Assembly (NCBI RefSeq): GCF_020782245.1
Contig: NZ_JAJGNP010000010.1
Location: forward strand, 62,001 to 126,000
Source of the DNA: Sphingobium soli
GTDB taxonomy: Bacteria > Pseudomonadota > Alphaproteobacteria > Sphingomonadales > Sphingomonadaceae
DNA length: 64,000 bases
Direction: 5' to 3'
The notes under the pieces were generated by a model, which had not been told where the DNA came from, did not search any database, and saw only the letters and a list, made by a program, of their open reading frames with translations. Below, one piece after another: positions 16,254 to 25,594 of this stretch. Within the stretch, counting starts at the first letter, position 1. Each line of letters begins with the position of its first letter. A program made the position numbers and the translations under genes.

Positions 16254-17015
16254 TCAGGCCTTGGTCGGCGTGGCGGCCGGCTTGGCAACCGGGGCGCCGG
16301 GCGCGGCAGCAACGGTCGGCTTCACGGCACCGTCCGAAACCAGATAGGCCAGCAGGTCGACGGTGAAGCCGTTCAGCTGCTCGGCGATCGCCTTGTTGCG
16401 GCGCTGCAGGAAGTTGTAGGCAAGCACCGCGGGAACGGCGACGGCCAGACCCAGAGCGGTCATGATCAGCGCTTCACCGACCGGACCGGCAACGGCGTCG
16501 ATCGAGGCCTGACCGGCGGCGCCGATCTTGATGAGCGCGCGGTAGATGCCGATAACCGTACCGAACAGACCGATGAACGGCGAGGTCGAACCCACCGTGG
16601 CGAGGAACGCCAGGCCGCCGTTGAGCGACGAGTTGATCGCGCCTTCCGAACGGGCGAGCGAACCGTGCAGCCAGTCATGCGCTTCGACCGGATCCTTCAG
16701 CTTGCCATGCTCTTCCTGCGCCTTAATGCCGTCGTCGACGATCTGCTTGTAGGCCGAGTTCTTTTCGAGCTTGGCCGACGCTTCGCGCAGCGAGGCCGAA
16801 CGCCAGAAGGTCGCGCGGACCTTCTTGCCCTGGCTGATCACCTTCTGCTGTTCGATCAGCTTGGTGAACAGGATGTAGAAAGTGCCGACCGACATGGCGC
16901 ACAGGATGATGAATACGGTCCAGGCGATGGTGCCGCCCTGTTCAAGGGCTTCCATCAGGCCGTACGGGTTTTCGGCCTGGGGAGCCGCAGCTGCGAGATA
17001 CATCAACATGTTCAA
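16254..17015 (-). CDS. exbB: MotA/TolQ/ExbB proton channel protein ExbB
   Basis: A 253-residue inner-membrane protein. The first helix is at residues 29-50 (IAWTVFIILCAMSVGTFYILF). The conserved block LAFLATVGSTSPFIGLFGTVIGIYRAL and the third-helix block ALIMTALGLAVAVPAVLAYNFLQRRNK are both typical of ExbB/TolQ. GAGGGAAG precedes the ATG by eight bases. The C-terminal tail is Ala/Pro-rich. It sits directly after tonB in the operon, as expected for an ExbB rather than TolQ assignment. Confidence 0.94.
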   Translation of the reverse strand: MNMLMYLAAAAPQAENPYGLMEALEQGGTIAWTVFIILCAMSVGTFYILFTKLIEQQKVISQGKKVRATFWRSASLREASAKLEKNSAYKQIVDDGIKAQEEHGKLKDPVEAHDWLHGSLARSEGAINSSLNGGLAFLATVGSTSPFIGLFGTVIGIYRALIKIGAAGQASIDAVAGPVGEALIMTALGLAVAVPAVLAYNFLQRRNKAIAEQLNGFTVDLLAYLVSDGAVKPTVAAAPGAPVAKPAATPTKA

Positions 17016-17081
17016 GACTTCCCTCTCAATGAGATCAAGCTTGGGAAAGGCGGCGCCGGGCGCGCGCCTCGCCCATTTGGA

Positions 17082-17744
17082 TTATTCCGGCAGACGCCAG
17101 GTGATGCGCCCGGTGTAAGTGTCGGGCATGTCCTTACCATCGGAACCCTTCGCCGGCTTGAACCGCGCGCGGCGCGGCAGCAGGCGACAGGTGGCCTCAT
17201 CGAGATCACTATGACCGGTCGAGGAGGTGATGGTGCAGTTGGTCACCCGACCGTCCGCGCCGATGTCCAGGCGGAACCCAGCAGTGCCCGAGCGTTCTTC
17301 ACGCTGAGCGCGGCTAGGATAGTCCGCATCGCTCAGCCACGAACCCGGATTGCCACGTGGCGAAGCACGCGATGCAGCAACGGGCGGCGGCGGTGGAGCC
17401 GGCGGTGGCGGTGGCGGTGCGGCGACCGGAACCGGGTTGAACACCGGGGGCGGCGTCCGCACGGTCTGGATCGGCGGCGCAGGCGCCGGGGTCCGAACGA
17501 TAGGCGGCGGGGCAACGACCGGCGGCGGCTCGACCGGCTGGTCTGGCGGCGGCGGCGGCGGTTCCTCGTCAGGTGGCGGGGGCTCCTCCTTCACGTCGAT
17601 CACGTTCAGCTGTTCCGCCGCCTTTTTGACATATTTCATGCCAAGACCGGTGACGAAGGCATAGCCGAGAACAGCGTGAATCAGGGCGACGATGACGATC
17701 GATATCGTGCGACTCGATCCTTGCGAGTGGTCAGCATAGGCCAT
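17082..17744 (-). CDS. tonB: Energy transducer TonB
   Basis: A 220-residue protein. A short N-terminus precedes one membrane anchor (SIVIVALIHAVLGYAFVTGL), which has the conserved His of TonB anchors. A proline-rich spacer runs from about residue 53 to 125. The C-terminal domain carries DYPSRAQREERSGTAGFRLDIGADGRV and ends CRLLPRRARFKPAKGSDG. It spans the periplasm and passes energy from ExbBD to TonB-dependent receptors. It is the first gene of the operon; a 254-base spacer separates it from the divergent gene at 17999. Confidence 0.94.
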   Translation of the reverse strand: MAYADHSQGSSRTISIVIVALIHAVLGYAFVTGLGMKYVKKAAEQLNVIDVKEEPPPPDEEPPPPPPDQPVEPPPVVAPPPIVRTPAPAPPIQTVRTPPPVFNPVPVAAPPPPPPAPPPPPVAASRASPRGNPGSWLSDADYPSRAQREERSGTAGFRLDIGADGRVTNCTITSSTGHSDLDEATCRLLPRRARFKPAKGSDGKDMPDTYTGRITWRLPE

Positions 17745-17892
17745 TCGGCAACGACACTCCTTAACTCATCTTACCAGTGGTTTATACAAATCAGCCAAAA
17801 ACGACCCAAGCTGTCCGGGCTGATCCCGGCCACCTTTGGCCCCTGTCCGTTCATTTGCTACCGAGCGAACTCCTATCGCGACGCATCGTGGC

Positions 17893-17925
17893 ACGCAAAC
17901 GCTTTATCGTTATCTTCATTTGCGT
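17893..17925. promoter_or_regulatory. Inverted repeat in the tonB divergent spacer
   Basis: ACGCAAA (17893-17899) and TTTGCGT (17919-17925) form a perfect 7-bp inverted repeat with a 19-base A/T-rich spacer. It lies 74 bases before the gene at 17999 and about 150 bases before tonB. It does not match a classical Fur box. A regulator site is possible but unproven. Confidence 0.25.
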
Positions 17926-17998
17926 TTACCATTTCCTATCAGAAACACTTGCCTGTGACATCCGCGCCACGGGCTGAAAATACAGGACGAAGCAGTAG

Positions 17999-18883
17999 AT
18001 GAAACCCGCCACTTGCCCTTGCAGACTGATGCTGGCCTGCCTCATTTCCGCCGCAACTGCCGGGGTTTCTCCGGCATTTGCTCAGGACGCTCCAATGGTA
18101 ACGTCATCATCAGGCGCGTCAACGCATGATGTCGGCGGACTGACCTATGCGGATATCGTTGATCTGGCCGAACAGGCCCCGCTGGTCGCCCATGTGCGGA
18201 TTCGCAACAGCATCGCGCTGAAGCCTGAGCGCGCGACGGGCGTGCCGCAGGGGCATCGGCGCGTCTATATCGAGGCGGAAACCATAGGCCTGATTCGCGG
18301 CGAAGGCGGCATCAGCCCTACCGTCACCTATCTCTACGACGCGCCGCTTGACGCGCGCGGCAAGCTGCCCAAGCTCAAGAAGGATGAGGTGATCATCTTC
18401 GCCCGCGCCGGAAGCCGGCCTGGTGAAATCCAGTTGGTAAGCCCCGACGCCCAGGTCCCGGCGACGCCTCAGGCTGTCGCGCGCGTCCGGACGATCCTGT
18501 CCGCACTGGTTGCGCCCGATGCCCCGCCCCGCATCCTGGGACCGGGCGAAGCCTTCCATGTCGCTGGCACCATCGCGGGAGAAGGCGAGACGCAGATATT
18601 CCTGCGAACGGAAACGGGCGATCCAGTGTCGCTTTCCATCCTGCGCCGGCCGGGGCAGGCGCCGCGCTGGGCGGTCGCGCTGGGCGAGATCGTCGACGAG
18701 GCCGCCCGCCCGCCTGAGGAGGGCAGCCTGCTCTGGTACCGTCTCGCCTGCGGACTCCCCCCAGTCCTGCCGCCACAATCGGTTCGCACCTTGTCGCCCC
18801 CCGATGCCCAGGCCGCCCGCGCCGATTATCAATTGGTGATCGCCGCGCTCGGCCCCTGCCGCCGGAGCCGCAGCGTCCAATAA
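17999..18883 (+). CDS. Hypothetical secreted protein
   Basis: A 294-residue protein with a signal peptide (about residues 1-28, ending AGVSPAFAQ). The mature part contains GGLTYADIVDLAEQAPLVAHVRIRNSIAL, a strand-rich middle (VYIEAETIGLIRGEGG, TVTYLYDAPLDARGKLPKLKKDEVIIFAR) and late cysteines (YRLACGLPP, GPCRRS). I recall similar uncharacterised proteins only from sphingomonads and cannot give a function. It is divergent from tonB and 75 bases upstream of homoserine dehydrogenase. Confidence 0.72.
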   Translation: MKPATCPCRLMLACLISAATAGVSPAFAQDAPMVTSSSGASTHDVGGLTYADIVDLAEQAPLVAHVRIRNSIALKPERATGVPQGHRRVYIEAETIGLIRGEGGISPTVTYLYDAPLDARGKLPKLKKDEVIIFARAGSRPGEIQLVSPDAQVPATPQAVARVRTILSALVAPDAPPRILGPGEAFHVAGTIAGEGETQIFLRTETGDPVSLSILRRPGQAPRWAVALGEIVDEAARPPEEGSLLWYRLACGLPPVLPPQSVRTLSPPDAQAARADYQLVIAALGPCRRSRSVQ

Positions 18884-18958
18884 GGGCGCTTTTCCTTGGA
18901 CAGGCGGGCAGACATGGCTATCAGCGCGGCATTGGGAATTAGAAGGGAAGCCGCCGCC

Positions 18959-20278
18959 ATGACCAATCTGCACCGCCATGCCCCGCTGCGCGTCGCGCTC
19001 GTCGGTCTCGGCACGGTGGGCGGCGGCGTCATCCGGTTGCTGGAAACCAATGGCGCCCTGATCGCCCGCCGCGCCGGCTGTCCGATCCAGATCGTCGCCA
19101 TTTCCGCGCGCGACCGCAACAAGGATCGCGGCGTCGACCTGTCGCCCTATGAGTGGGTCGACGACATGACCACGCTGGCGGCACGCGACGATGTCGACGT
19201 GGTGGTCGAACTGATCGGCGGCGCGGATGGCCCCGCGCTGACCCTGGCACGCCAGTGCCTCAACGCGGGCAAGCCCTTCGTGACCGCCAACAAGGCGATG
19301 CTGGCGCATCATGGCCTTGACCTTGCCCGGCTGGCCGAAACGGGCGGCATCGCGCTCAAATATGAAGCGGCAGTCGCGGGCGGCATCCCGGTTATCAAGG
19401 GCATGCGCGAAGGCGCGGCGGCCAATGAGATCAGCCGTGTCTACGGCATCTTGAACGGCACCTGCAATTACATCCTGACCACCATGGAGAAGGAGGGGCG
19501 CAGCTTCGCCGATGTGCTCAAGGAGGCGCAGGATCTCGGCTTTGCCGAGGCCGATCCCGGCATCGACATCGACGGGGTGGACGCCGCGCACAAGCTGTCG
19601 ATCCTCGCCAGCCTGGCGTTCGGCACCGAATTGGATTTCGATGCGGTGGCCACCACCGGCATCCGCCATGTCATCGCCGCCGACATCGCGGAAGCTGCGG
19701 CGCTGGGCTATCGCATCCGCCTGGTCGGCATGGCGCAGAACGCACCGGTCGATGGGCCTGACGGCGGCCTGTTCCAGCGCGTCCATCCCATGCTGGTGCC
19801 GCTCGATCATCCGCTCGCCCATGTCGACGGGTCGCTGAACGCGGTCGTGGCAGAGGGCAATTTCGTCGGCCGCCTCTTCTTCCAGGGGCGCGGGGCTGGC
19901 GATGACCCCACCGCATCGGCGGTCGTCGCCGACCTGATCGACGTGGCGCGGGACGAATATGGCGACGCCTTCGCCATGCCGGTCGCCGCGCTCACGCCCC
20001 ATCAGTCGGCTGACGCCGGCGCGCGCCTGGGCCGCGCCTATCTGCGTTTCCGGGTCAAGGACCGTCCTGGCGTGCTGGCGGAGATCGCGGCGGCGACGCG
20101 CGACGCGGGCGTGTCGATCGAGAGCATGATCCAGCGCGGCGCCAATCAGGAAGATGGCGTTCTGGTGGCGATCGTCACCCATGCGGGCGCGGAACGGTGC
20201 GTGCGCGAAACGCTGGAACGGCTCAGCGGATCGGACAGCCTGCTCGAAGCGCCGATGGTGATGCACATTCTGGACTAG
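18959..20278 (+). CDS. hom: Homoserine dehydrogenase
   Basis: A 439-residue enzyme reducing aspartate semialdehyde to homoserine for threonine and methionine synthesis. The NAD(P)-binding motif is VALVGLGTVGGGVIRLL, followed by VTANKAMLAHHG and the catalytic core block GILNGTCNYILTTM and AEADPGIDIDGVDAAHKL. A C-terminal ACT domain begins near FRVKDRPGVLAEIAAATRDAGVSIES and allows feedback control by threonine. ATG at 18959 gives a normal N-terminus; AAGGGAAG lies 9 bases upstream. glpX follows after one intervening reverse-strand gene. Confidence 0.95.
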   Translation: MTNLHRHAPLRVALVGLGTVGGGVIRLLETNGALIARRAGCPIQIVAISARDRNKDRGVDLSPYEWVDDMTTLAARDDVDVVVELIGGADGPALTLARQCLNAGKPFVTANKAMLAHHGLDLARLAETGGIALKYEAAVAGGIPVIKGMREGAAANEISRVYGILNGTCNYILTTMEKEGRSFADVLKEAQDLGFAEADPGIDIDGVDAAHKLSILASLAFGTELDFDAVATTGIRHVIAADIAEAAALGYRIRLVGMAQNAPVDGPDGGLFQRVHPMLVPLDHPLAHVDGSLNAVVAEGNFVGRLFFQGRGAGDDPTASAVVADLIDVARDEYGDAFAMPVAALTPHQSADAGARLGRAYLRFRVKDRPGVLAEIAAATRDAGVSIESMIQRGANQEDGVLVAIVTHAGAERCVRETLERLSGSDSLLEAPMVMHILD

Positions 20279-20286
20279 GCACGGGG

Positions 20287-20721
20287 TCAGCGCGGCGTTG
20301 CGCCCCGGAAACGATCCGGCAGTGGCGGCGGCGGGGCCAAGTCAGCGTCCGCGTCGACGATCGCGGTCGCGGCTTTGCCCAGAACATCAACCACCTGAAA
20401 GACCGACAGGCCGCCGGTGCAGCCCGCGCCTTGCCCGCCGACCACGCCGCACGCCCCCTGCCGCACCGGCGCGGCCGAAGCGCGTGGCGCGTCGCCCGGA
20501 AGGATGCGGTCTGCATCGGGCTCGCGCGGCAATGGCAGCCGCTGACGCGCGTTGCGCTCCGCCCGGTTGCCGCACACTATGATGCCTCCGCCGCTGCGGT
20601 CGCATGGCTTTACCACCTGCGTTTTCGCGCGGTAGGCCACCATCGGATCGGGCTCGTCCTGCGCCAGCCCCCTGCTCGGCCACAGCAGCATCAAAGTGAA
20701 AAAAAGGGCTGCTAGGCGCAT
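20287..20721 (-). CDS. Hypothetical secreted protein with conserved Cys pair
   Basis: A 144-residue protein with a signal peptide (MRLAALFFTLMLLWPSRGLAQ). The mature part carries VVKPCDRSGGGIIVCGNR, then a basic RLPLPRE, then a second Cys pair (GACGVVGGQGAGCTGG) and a proline-rich end. The CDR...IVVCG pattern is one I recall from small secreted sphingomonad proteins of unknown role. It lies on the opposite strand between hom and glpX. Confidence 0.65.
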   Translation of the reverse strand: MRLAALFFTLMLLWPSRGLAQDEPDPMVAYRAKTQVVKPCDRSGGGIIVCGNRAERNARQRLPLPREPDADRILPGDAPRASAAPVRQGACGVVGGQGAGCTGGLSVFQVVDVLGKAATAIVDADADLAPPPPLPDRFRGATPR

Positions 20722-20822
20722 GCGACCACAGGATCATCCGATCATGGCGGAATGATGGCCATGCTCGACAAGGCGGCAGCGACCGCCTATCGGCTGGGCG
20801 ACAAAGAAGAAAAGAGGATGTG

Positions 20823-21812
20823 ATGGAACAGGCAGGCGCGAATCTGGACCGGGTGCTGGTTCTGGAGATGGTCCGCGTGACCGAAGCAGCAGCGATCGCC
20901 GCGTCCCGGCTGATCGGGCGCGGTGACGAAAAAGCCGCCGACGCCGCCGCGGTCGAAGCCATGCGGCTGGCCTTCAACGATCTTTACATGGACGGCACCG
21001 TCGTGATCGGCGAAGGCGAACGCGACGAAGCGCCAATGCTCTATATCGGCGAGAAGGTCGGCAGCGCGATCGGCAAGGGGCCACGGATCGACATTGCGCT
21101 CGACCCGCTGGAGGGCACCACCATCACCGCCAAGGCCGGGCCGAATGCACTGGCCGTGCTGGCCATCGCGGAGGAAGGCGGGCTGCTCAATGCGCCCGAC
21201 GTCTATATGGACAAGCTGGCCGTGGGTCCCGGCTATCCCGACGGCGTCATCGACCTGGACCGGTCCGTCCGCGACAATGTCGCGGCGGTGGCGGCGGCCA
21301 AGGGCGTCGAACCGCATGAAATCATCGTATGCGTGCTCGACCGGCCGCGTCATGAAAAGCTGATCACCGAACTGCGGGCGATCGGCTGCGGCATCATGCT
21401 GATTCCCGATGGCGACGTGGCCGGCGTCATCGCAACGACCGACCCGGAAACCAATATCGACATCTATATGGGATCGGGCGGCGCGCCGGAGGGCGTGCTG
21501 GCCTGCGCTGCGCTGCGCTGCGTCGGCGGCCAGTTCAAGGGCCGTCTTCTTTTCCGCAATGAGGATGAGCGGCACCGCGCCCGCAAATGGGGCATCACCG
21601 ATTTCGACAAGGTCTACGACCTGAAGGACCTGGCGAAAGGAGACTGCATCTTTGCCGCGACGGGCGTGACCGACGGATCACTGCTCGACGGGGTCAAGCG
21701 GCTGCCCGGCGGCAAGCTGACGACCGAAAGCGTGGTGATGCGCGCCAGCACCGGCACCGTGCGTTGGGTGAAGGGCGAACATCGCGTCCGCACCACGTCG
21801 GGCGAGGAATGA
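20823..21812 (+). CDS. glpX: Fructose-1,6-bisphosphatase class II (GlpX)
   Basis: A 329-residue enzyme that removes the 1-phosphate of fructose 1,6-bisphosphate in gluconeogenesis. Family motifs are AVEAMRLAFNDLYMDGTVVIGEGE, the metal-binding DIALDPLEGTTITA, and GSGGAPEGVLACAALRC. The ATG at 20823 is preceded by AAAGAGG at five bases; a GTG one codon upstream is less likely. The hom-glpX neighbourhood is common in alphaproteobacteria. It ends in a hairpin shared with the convergent MerC-like gene. Confidence 0.94.
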   Translation: MEQAGANLDRVLVLEMVRVTEAAAIAASRLIGRGDEKAADAAAVEAMRLAFNDLYMDGTVVIGEGERDEAPMLYIGEKVGSAIGKGPRIDIALDPLEGTTITAKAGPNALAVLAIAEEGGLLNAPDVYMDKLAVGPGYPDGVIDLDRSVRDNVAAVAAAKGVEPHEIIVCVLDRPRHEKLITELRAIGCGIMLIPDGDVAGVIATTDPETNIDIYMGSGGAPEGVLACAALRCVGGQFKGRLLFRNEDERHRARKWGITDFDKVYDLKDLAKGDCIFAATGVTDGSLLDGVKRLPGGKLTTESVVMRASTGTVRWVKGEHRVRTTSGEE

Positions 21813-21824
21813 ACCAACGGTGCA

Positions 21825-21843
21825 TAGCGCCGGCCAGGCGCTA
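21825..21843. terminator. Candidate bidirectional hairpin between glpX and the MerC-like gene
   Basis: TAGCGCC (21825-21831) and GGCGCTA (21837-21843) form a perfect 7-bp stem with a 5-base loop in the convergent 3' region. The right arm includes the stop codon of the reverse-strand gene. No clear U-tract follows on either side. Confidence 0.4.
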
Positions 21844-22218
21844 GTGGCTGGCCCTGTGATTGAGATCATGGCCAAGCGCCAATATGCCAACGCCGATCAG
21901 CGTGTAGACGCTTTCCTGCAACCCATGATCCATGGTCAGCGCGCCCGTCATGACGCCCAGACCCAGCGATCCGACGGCGGCCGGCATCATGAAACCATGG
22001 ACGATCGCGCCATGCCCCAACGCGATCGCCCCCAGTGTGATTGCGATCATCAGGCCGGCTTCATGAAAGATCGGACTTTCGAAAATCCCGCCGGCGGACG
22101 CGAGCAAACCAAGCACGACGGCGGTCACGAAACAATGAGCGACGCACAAGCCCGATACGGCGATCGCCAGGCGATCCAGTCGTCCCGAAATAAGGGCTTG
22201 GCGAAGGCTTTGCGACAT
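21841..22218 (-). CDS. MerC domain membrane protein
   Basis: A 125-residue inner-membrane protein with four hydrophobic helices. The first helix has the CVAHCFVTAVVLG pattern of MerC mercury-transport proteins. Histidines recur in GHGAIVHGF, DHGLQES and a C-terminal GHDLNHRASH. No mer operon surrounds it, so it is probably a general MerC-domain protein of unknown metal preference. Transport of mercury should not be assumed. Confidence 0.82.
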   Translation of the reverse strand: MSQSLRQALISGRLDRLAIAVSGLCVAHCFVTAVVLGLLASAGGIFESPIFHEAGLMIAITLGAIALGHGAIVHGFMMPAAVGSLGLGVMTGALTMDHGLQESVYTLIGVGILALGHDLNHRASH

Positions 22219-22294
22219 GGTCCCGGCTACATAGGCCAGTTCAAACCAAGTTACAACATATCATTGAAAATTTACCGGGGCTTAAAACGCCCGG

Positions 22295-24079
22295 TCAGGC
22301 GGCCTGACGCAGGCAGTTGCGGCCGCTATGCTTGGCGTCATAGAGGGCGCGGTCGGCGGCCTCCAGCATCGCCGATCGGGTCGATCCGCCATTCAGTTGC
22401 ACCAGTCCGGCGCTGAACGTCACGGCGATCGCATCGTCCTTGTCGTTGACGCGGATCGGTGCCGAAAGCCGCTGGCGCAGCCGGTCGCACAACTGCGCGG
22501 CGGCGCGCCGGTCGCAATCGACCAGCAGGATCGCAAATTCTTCTCCGCCCAGTCGGCCGATGCTGTCCCCGTCCCGCAGTTCGGGCTGGATCGCCTGCAC
22601 GAAACCGGTCAGTACGCGATCTCCCCCGCCATGGCCGTAACGATCATTGACCGACTTGAAATGATCCAGGTCCATCAGCAGCAGGCTGGACCGCGCGCCG
22701 TCGGCGGCGCGCAGCATTTCGGCGTCCAGCTTGTCCAGAAAGGCGCGGCGGCTGTCCGCGCCGGTCAGCGCGTCGCGTGCGGCGACCTGTTGCAGGGCGC
22801 GCTGACGCGCCTTGTGCCGGGATATGTCGCGGATCATGCTGACGACACCAACCGGCTGGCCGCGTTCGTCCACGACCGCGCGGCTGACCATCTCGCAACA
22901 GTCCAGATCGCTCAGCGCCGTCAGCGGGCGAAATTCCGCCTGATGGACGCTGCCGGGATGCGCCAGTGCGCTCTGGCATATCGCGCGCACCATTTCCCGA
23001 TCCCGCGCATCGGCCAGATCGGTCACGCCCTGGCCCACCAGAAGCGCGGGCGCGCAGCCCATCTGTTCCAACGCAGACGGAGAGGCATATTCGATCACGC
23101 CGGCAAGATTGACGTTGAGCACGACGTCGCCGCTATGTTCGGCGATGGCGCGAAAGCGCGATTCGCTTTCCTGCAACATCTGGAACAGGCGACGACGCCC
23201 GTTCAGCTCGGCCGCGACGGGCATCGACAACAGGAAGCTGAGCGCCAGATAGAATTGAAACGCCAGCACCCGCTCACCCGTCGAAAGTGGGATCAGCATC
23301 AGCGGGCCGGTGTCCGACATCGTCGCCACCCCCCCTATCACCGCAAGGATCACGATAGAGGCGGCCGCCCCGACATGCCCCACACGAAAGGCTATCAGCA
23401 CCAAGGGCAGCATGGGCGCGAACAACATGGGATAGCGCGCCCAGTAGAAGACATGGACCGTGACCAGCGTGAACAGGGCGAGCAAGATCAACGCTTCGAT
23501 CTTCACGGCCCTGGGCGTATCGCGCAGCCAGCGGGACCATTCGCCCTGGAGCAACAGGATGACGACCGGGGTGCATGTCAGTCCGCCCAGCGCATGCCCA
23601 GCATACCATTGCAGCCAGGATGCGCTGAACCCCACCGGCGTAGTCGCCGACGCAACGGATGCGGCCGCCAGCCCGGTGACAATGTCCGCCACGCCGCACA
23701 GGGCCAGGATGAAGACAACCAGCGGTCGGACCGACCCTGTGACGATATCGTCCTTGAGGAAATAGCGGCAAATCGCCGCCACGATCAGCGATTCGCTGAC
23801 GTTGATGAAGGCCATTGGCACAGCGGCGGCAGGACCGATCCCAAACAGGGCGGTCGCTACGGCACTGGCGAGGGCACAGGCAAATACCGCGCGTGGCCAG
23901 TAGGACATGCGGGTGGTCAACAGCTCCGCCATCAGGAACGCGTTGGCGATCCAGATGAAAGCCAGCCCCCCTTCGAAGCGCGAAATCGACACAGTGAAAC
24001 TGGCCGCAGCAAAATAGACGCAGCCTGTGATGACGGGCGCAAAAGGAGAGTTCGGGCTACGAAGAGAGAAGCGCGACAT
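22295..24079 (-). CDS. MASE1-PAS-GGDEF diguanylate cyclase
   Basis: A 594-residue membrane sensor. Residues 10-290 form a MASE1-type domain of about eight helices (GGLAFIWIANAFLMAELL and YAGHALGGLTCTPVVILLL). A PAS domain follows at about 305-420 (FRAIAEHSGDVVLNV...VVSMIRDISRHKARQRAL). The GGDEF domain (430-594) has active-site GGEEF and an upstream RDGD at the right distance to be an inhibitory c-di-GMP site. No EAL domain is present, so synthesis of c-di-GMP is predicted. The gene starts 39 bases after glpK ends, on the same strand. Three PilZ proteins in the window are possible effectors. Confidence 0.9.
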   Translation of the reverse strand: MSRFSLRSPNSPFAPVITGCVYFAAASFTVSISRFEGGLAFIWIANAFLMAELLTTRMSYWPRAVFACALASAVATALFGIGPAAAVPMAFINVSESLIVAAICRYFLKDDIVTGSVRPLVVFILALCGVADIVTGLAAASVASATTPVGFSASWLQWYAGHALGGLTCTPVVILLLQGEWSRWLRDTPRAVKIEALILLALFTLVTVHVFYWARYPMLFAPMLPLVLIAFRVGHVGAAASIVILAVIGGVATMSDTGPLMLIPLSTGERVLAFQFYLALSFLLSMPVAAELNGRRRLFQMLQESESRFRAIAEHSGDVVLNVNLAGVIEYASPSALEQMGCAPALLVGQGVTDLADARDREMVRAICQSALAHPGSVHQAEFRPLTALSDLDCCEMVSRAVVDERGQPVGVVSMIRDISRHKARQRALQQVAARDALTGADSRRAFLDKLDAEMLRAADGARSSLLLMDLDHFKSVNDRYGHGGGDRVLTGFVQAIQPELRDGDSIGRLGGEEFAILLVDCDRRAAAQLCDRLRQRLSAPIRVNDKDDAIAVTFSAGLVQLNGGSTRSAMLEAADRALYDAKHSGRNCLRQAA

Positions 24080-24118
24080 GGTAGGATCGGATTTAGGACG
24101 GCATCCTTAATTTTTCGC

Positions 24119-25594
24119 TCATGATCCCCCGGTCGCGGTCCGCAAAATGTCGTTCCAATTCCCAAGCCGCGCCGCCCGCGTCGGCGCGGTCATGCGGGGT
24201 TTGAAACACTGCCGGATCGGCATCGCCGCCGCCGCATCGTCCAGCGAAGCATGCAGTCCTGCACCCACGGCCGCCAGCATTGCAGCGCCACGCGCGGTGG
24301 TTTCGACATCGGCGGGTCGCTCGACGGTGAGGTTCAGTATGTCGGCCAGGTCCTGCGCGATCCAGTCATTGGCACTCATGCCCCCATCGATGCGCAAGTT
24401 CGTCCAGGGCGCGCCATCAGCCGCGAAGGCGCCGGCCAGATCATGAACCTGATGCGCCATGGATTCGAGCGCGGCCCGCACGATATGCGCACGGGTCGTC
24501 CCCTGGGTCAGCCCGGCGATCACCCCGCGCGCTTCAGGCCGCCAGTGCGGCGCGCCAAGGCCGGACAAGGCAGGCAGCAGGGATACGCCGCCATTGTCCG
24601 TAACGGAACGGGCCAACGCCTCGGTCTCTTGCGCCGCGCGGATCAGCCCCAGTTCGTCCCGCAGCCACTTGATAAGACTGCCCGCGACGAAGATCGACCC
24701 TTCCAGGGCATAGTGACGGCGACCGCCCTGCTGGCGCAGGATCGTGCCAAGCAGCCGGTTGTTCGATCGGGGCAGGACAGTCCCGGTCGGCGCCAGGATG
24801 AACGCGCCGGTGCCCAGCGTCGCTTTCGCCGGGCCGGGCGACAGGCACCCCTGCCCGATCGTCGCGGACTGCTGATCGCCGGCCAGGCCGCAGATCCGAA
24901 TCGCGCCGCCCAGCAGGCCGGGGCTGGCCGCGCCGAAATCCCCTTCATTGTCGACAATGTCGGGCAACGCGGCGACCGGCACGCCGAACAGGTCGCATAA
25001 GTCCCTGTCCCAGTTTGCGCCATCAAGCGCCAGCAACTGGGTGCGGCTGGCATTGCTGGCGTCGCTGATATGCAGGCCGCCGGTCAGATTCCAGACCAGC
25101 CAGCTTTCGACCGTGCCCAGCGCCAGCGCATCCCCGGCCTGCGCAACAGCTGTTTCATGGTCGATCAGCCAGCGCATCTTGCTCGCGGAAAAATAGGGGT
25201 CGATGACTAGCCCGGTCCGGTCCTGGATCATCGGTTCATGGCCCGCGTCGCGCAAGGCCCGGCACTGGTCGGCGGTGCGACGGTCCTGCCAGACGATTGC
25301 AGGGGCGAGCGGCCGACCGTTGCGTTTGTCCCAGGCGATGACGGTTTCCCGCTGATTGGTGATGCCGATGGCGGCGATCCGGTCCGCGCCGCCGGCCTGG
25401 GCCACCATGTCGCGCGCGCAGGCCAGGCTTTGCGCCCATATCTCGATGGGGTCCTGCTCGACCCAGCCGGGGCGGGGATAATGCTGGCCAAGGTTGCGCT
25501 GCGCCGTCGCCATGCGCGTTCCATCGGGAGTGTAGAGCATCGCGCGCGTGGACGTGGTGCCCGCGTCCAGCACCAGCAATCGGGCGTCCGTCAT
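24119..25594 (-). CDS. glpK: Glycerol kinase
   Basis: A 491-residue FGGY-family kinase forming glycerol 3-phosphate. Motifs include LVLDAGTTSTRAMLY, GITNQRETVIAWDKRNGRPL, IVWQDRRTADQC, LGTGAFILAPTG and the C-terminal LRIDGGMSANDWIAQ. The ATG at 25594 overlaps the glpD stop (ATGA), so the two are translated together. Chosen start gives the normal length for the family. GlpK feeds GlpD; no glpF or glpR is seen nearby. Confidence 0.95.
   Translation of the reverse strand: MTDARLLVLDAGTTSTRAMLYTPDGTRMATAQRNLGQHYPRPGWVEQDPIEIWAQSLACARDMVAQAGGADRIAAIGITNQRETVIAWDKRNGRPLAPAIVWQDRRTADQCRALRDAGHEPMIQDRTGLVIDPYFSASKMRWLIDHETAVAQAGDALALGTVESWLVWNLTGGLHISDASNASRTQLLALDGANWDRDLCDLFGVPVAALPDIVDNEGDFGAASPGLLGGAIRICGLAGDQQSATIGQGCLSPGPAKATLGTGAFILAPTGTVLPRSNNRLLGTILRQQGGRRHYALEGSIFVAGSLIKWLRDELGLIRAAQETEALARSVTDNGGVSLLPALSGLGAPHWRPEARGVIAGLTQGTTRAHIVRAALESMAHQVHDLAGAFAADGAPWTNLRIDGGMSANDWIAQDLADILNLTVERPADVETTARGAAMLAAVGAGLHASLDDAAAAMPIRQCFKPRMTAPTRAARLGNWNDILRTATGGS

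Noticed and set aside
18119-20266. 715-codon reverse frame over hom and its upstream gene
   Set aside because: It covers two well-supported forward genes, including homoserine dehydrogenase, and has no recognisable domain.
21841-22218. Mercury resistance locus
   Set aside because: Only a MerC-domain protein is present. merR, merT, merP and merA are absent.
22328-24124. 598-codon forward frame antisense to the GGDEF gene
   Set aside because: It is the mirror of a complete MASE1-PAS-GGDEF protein. The His/Arg/Gln-rich translation is typical of shadow frames.
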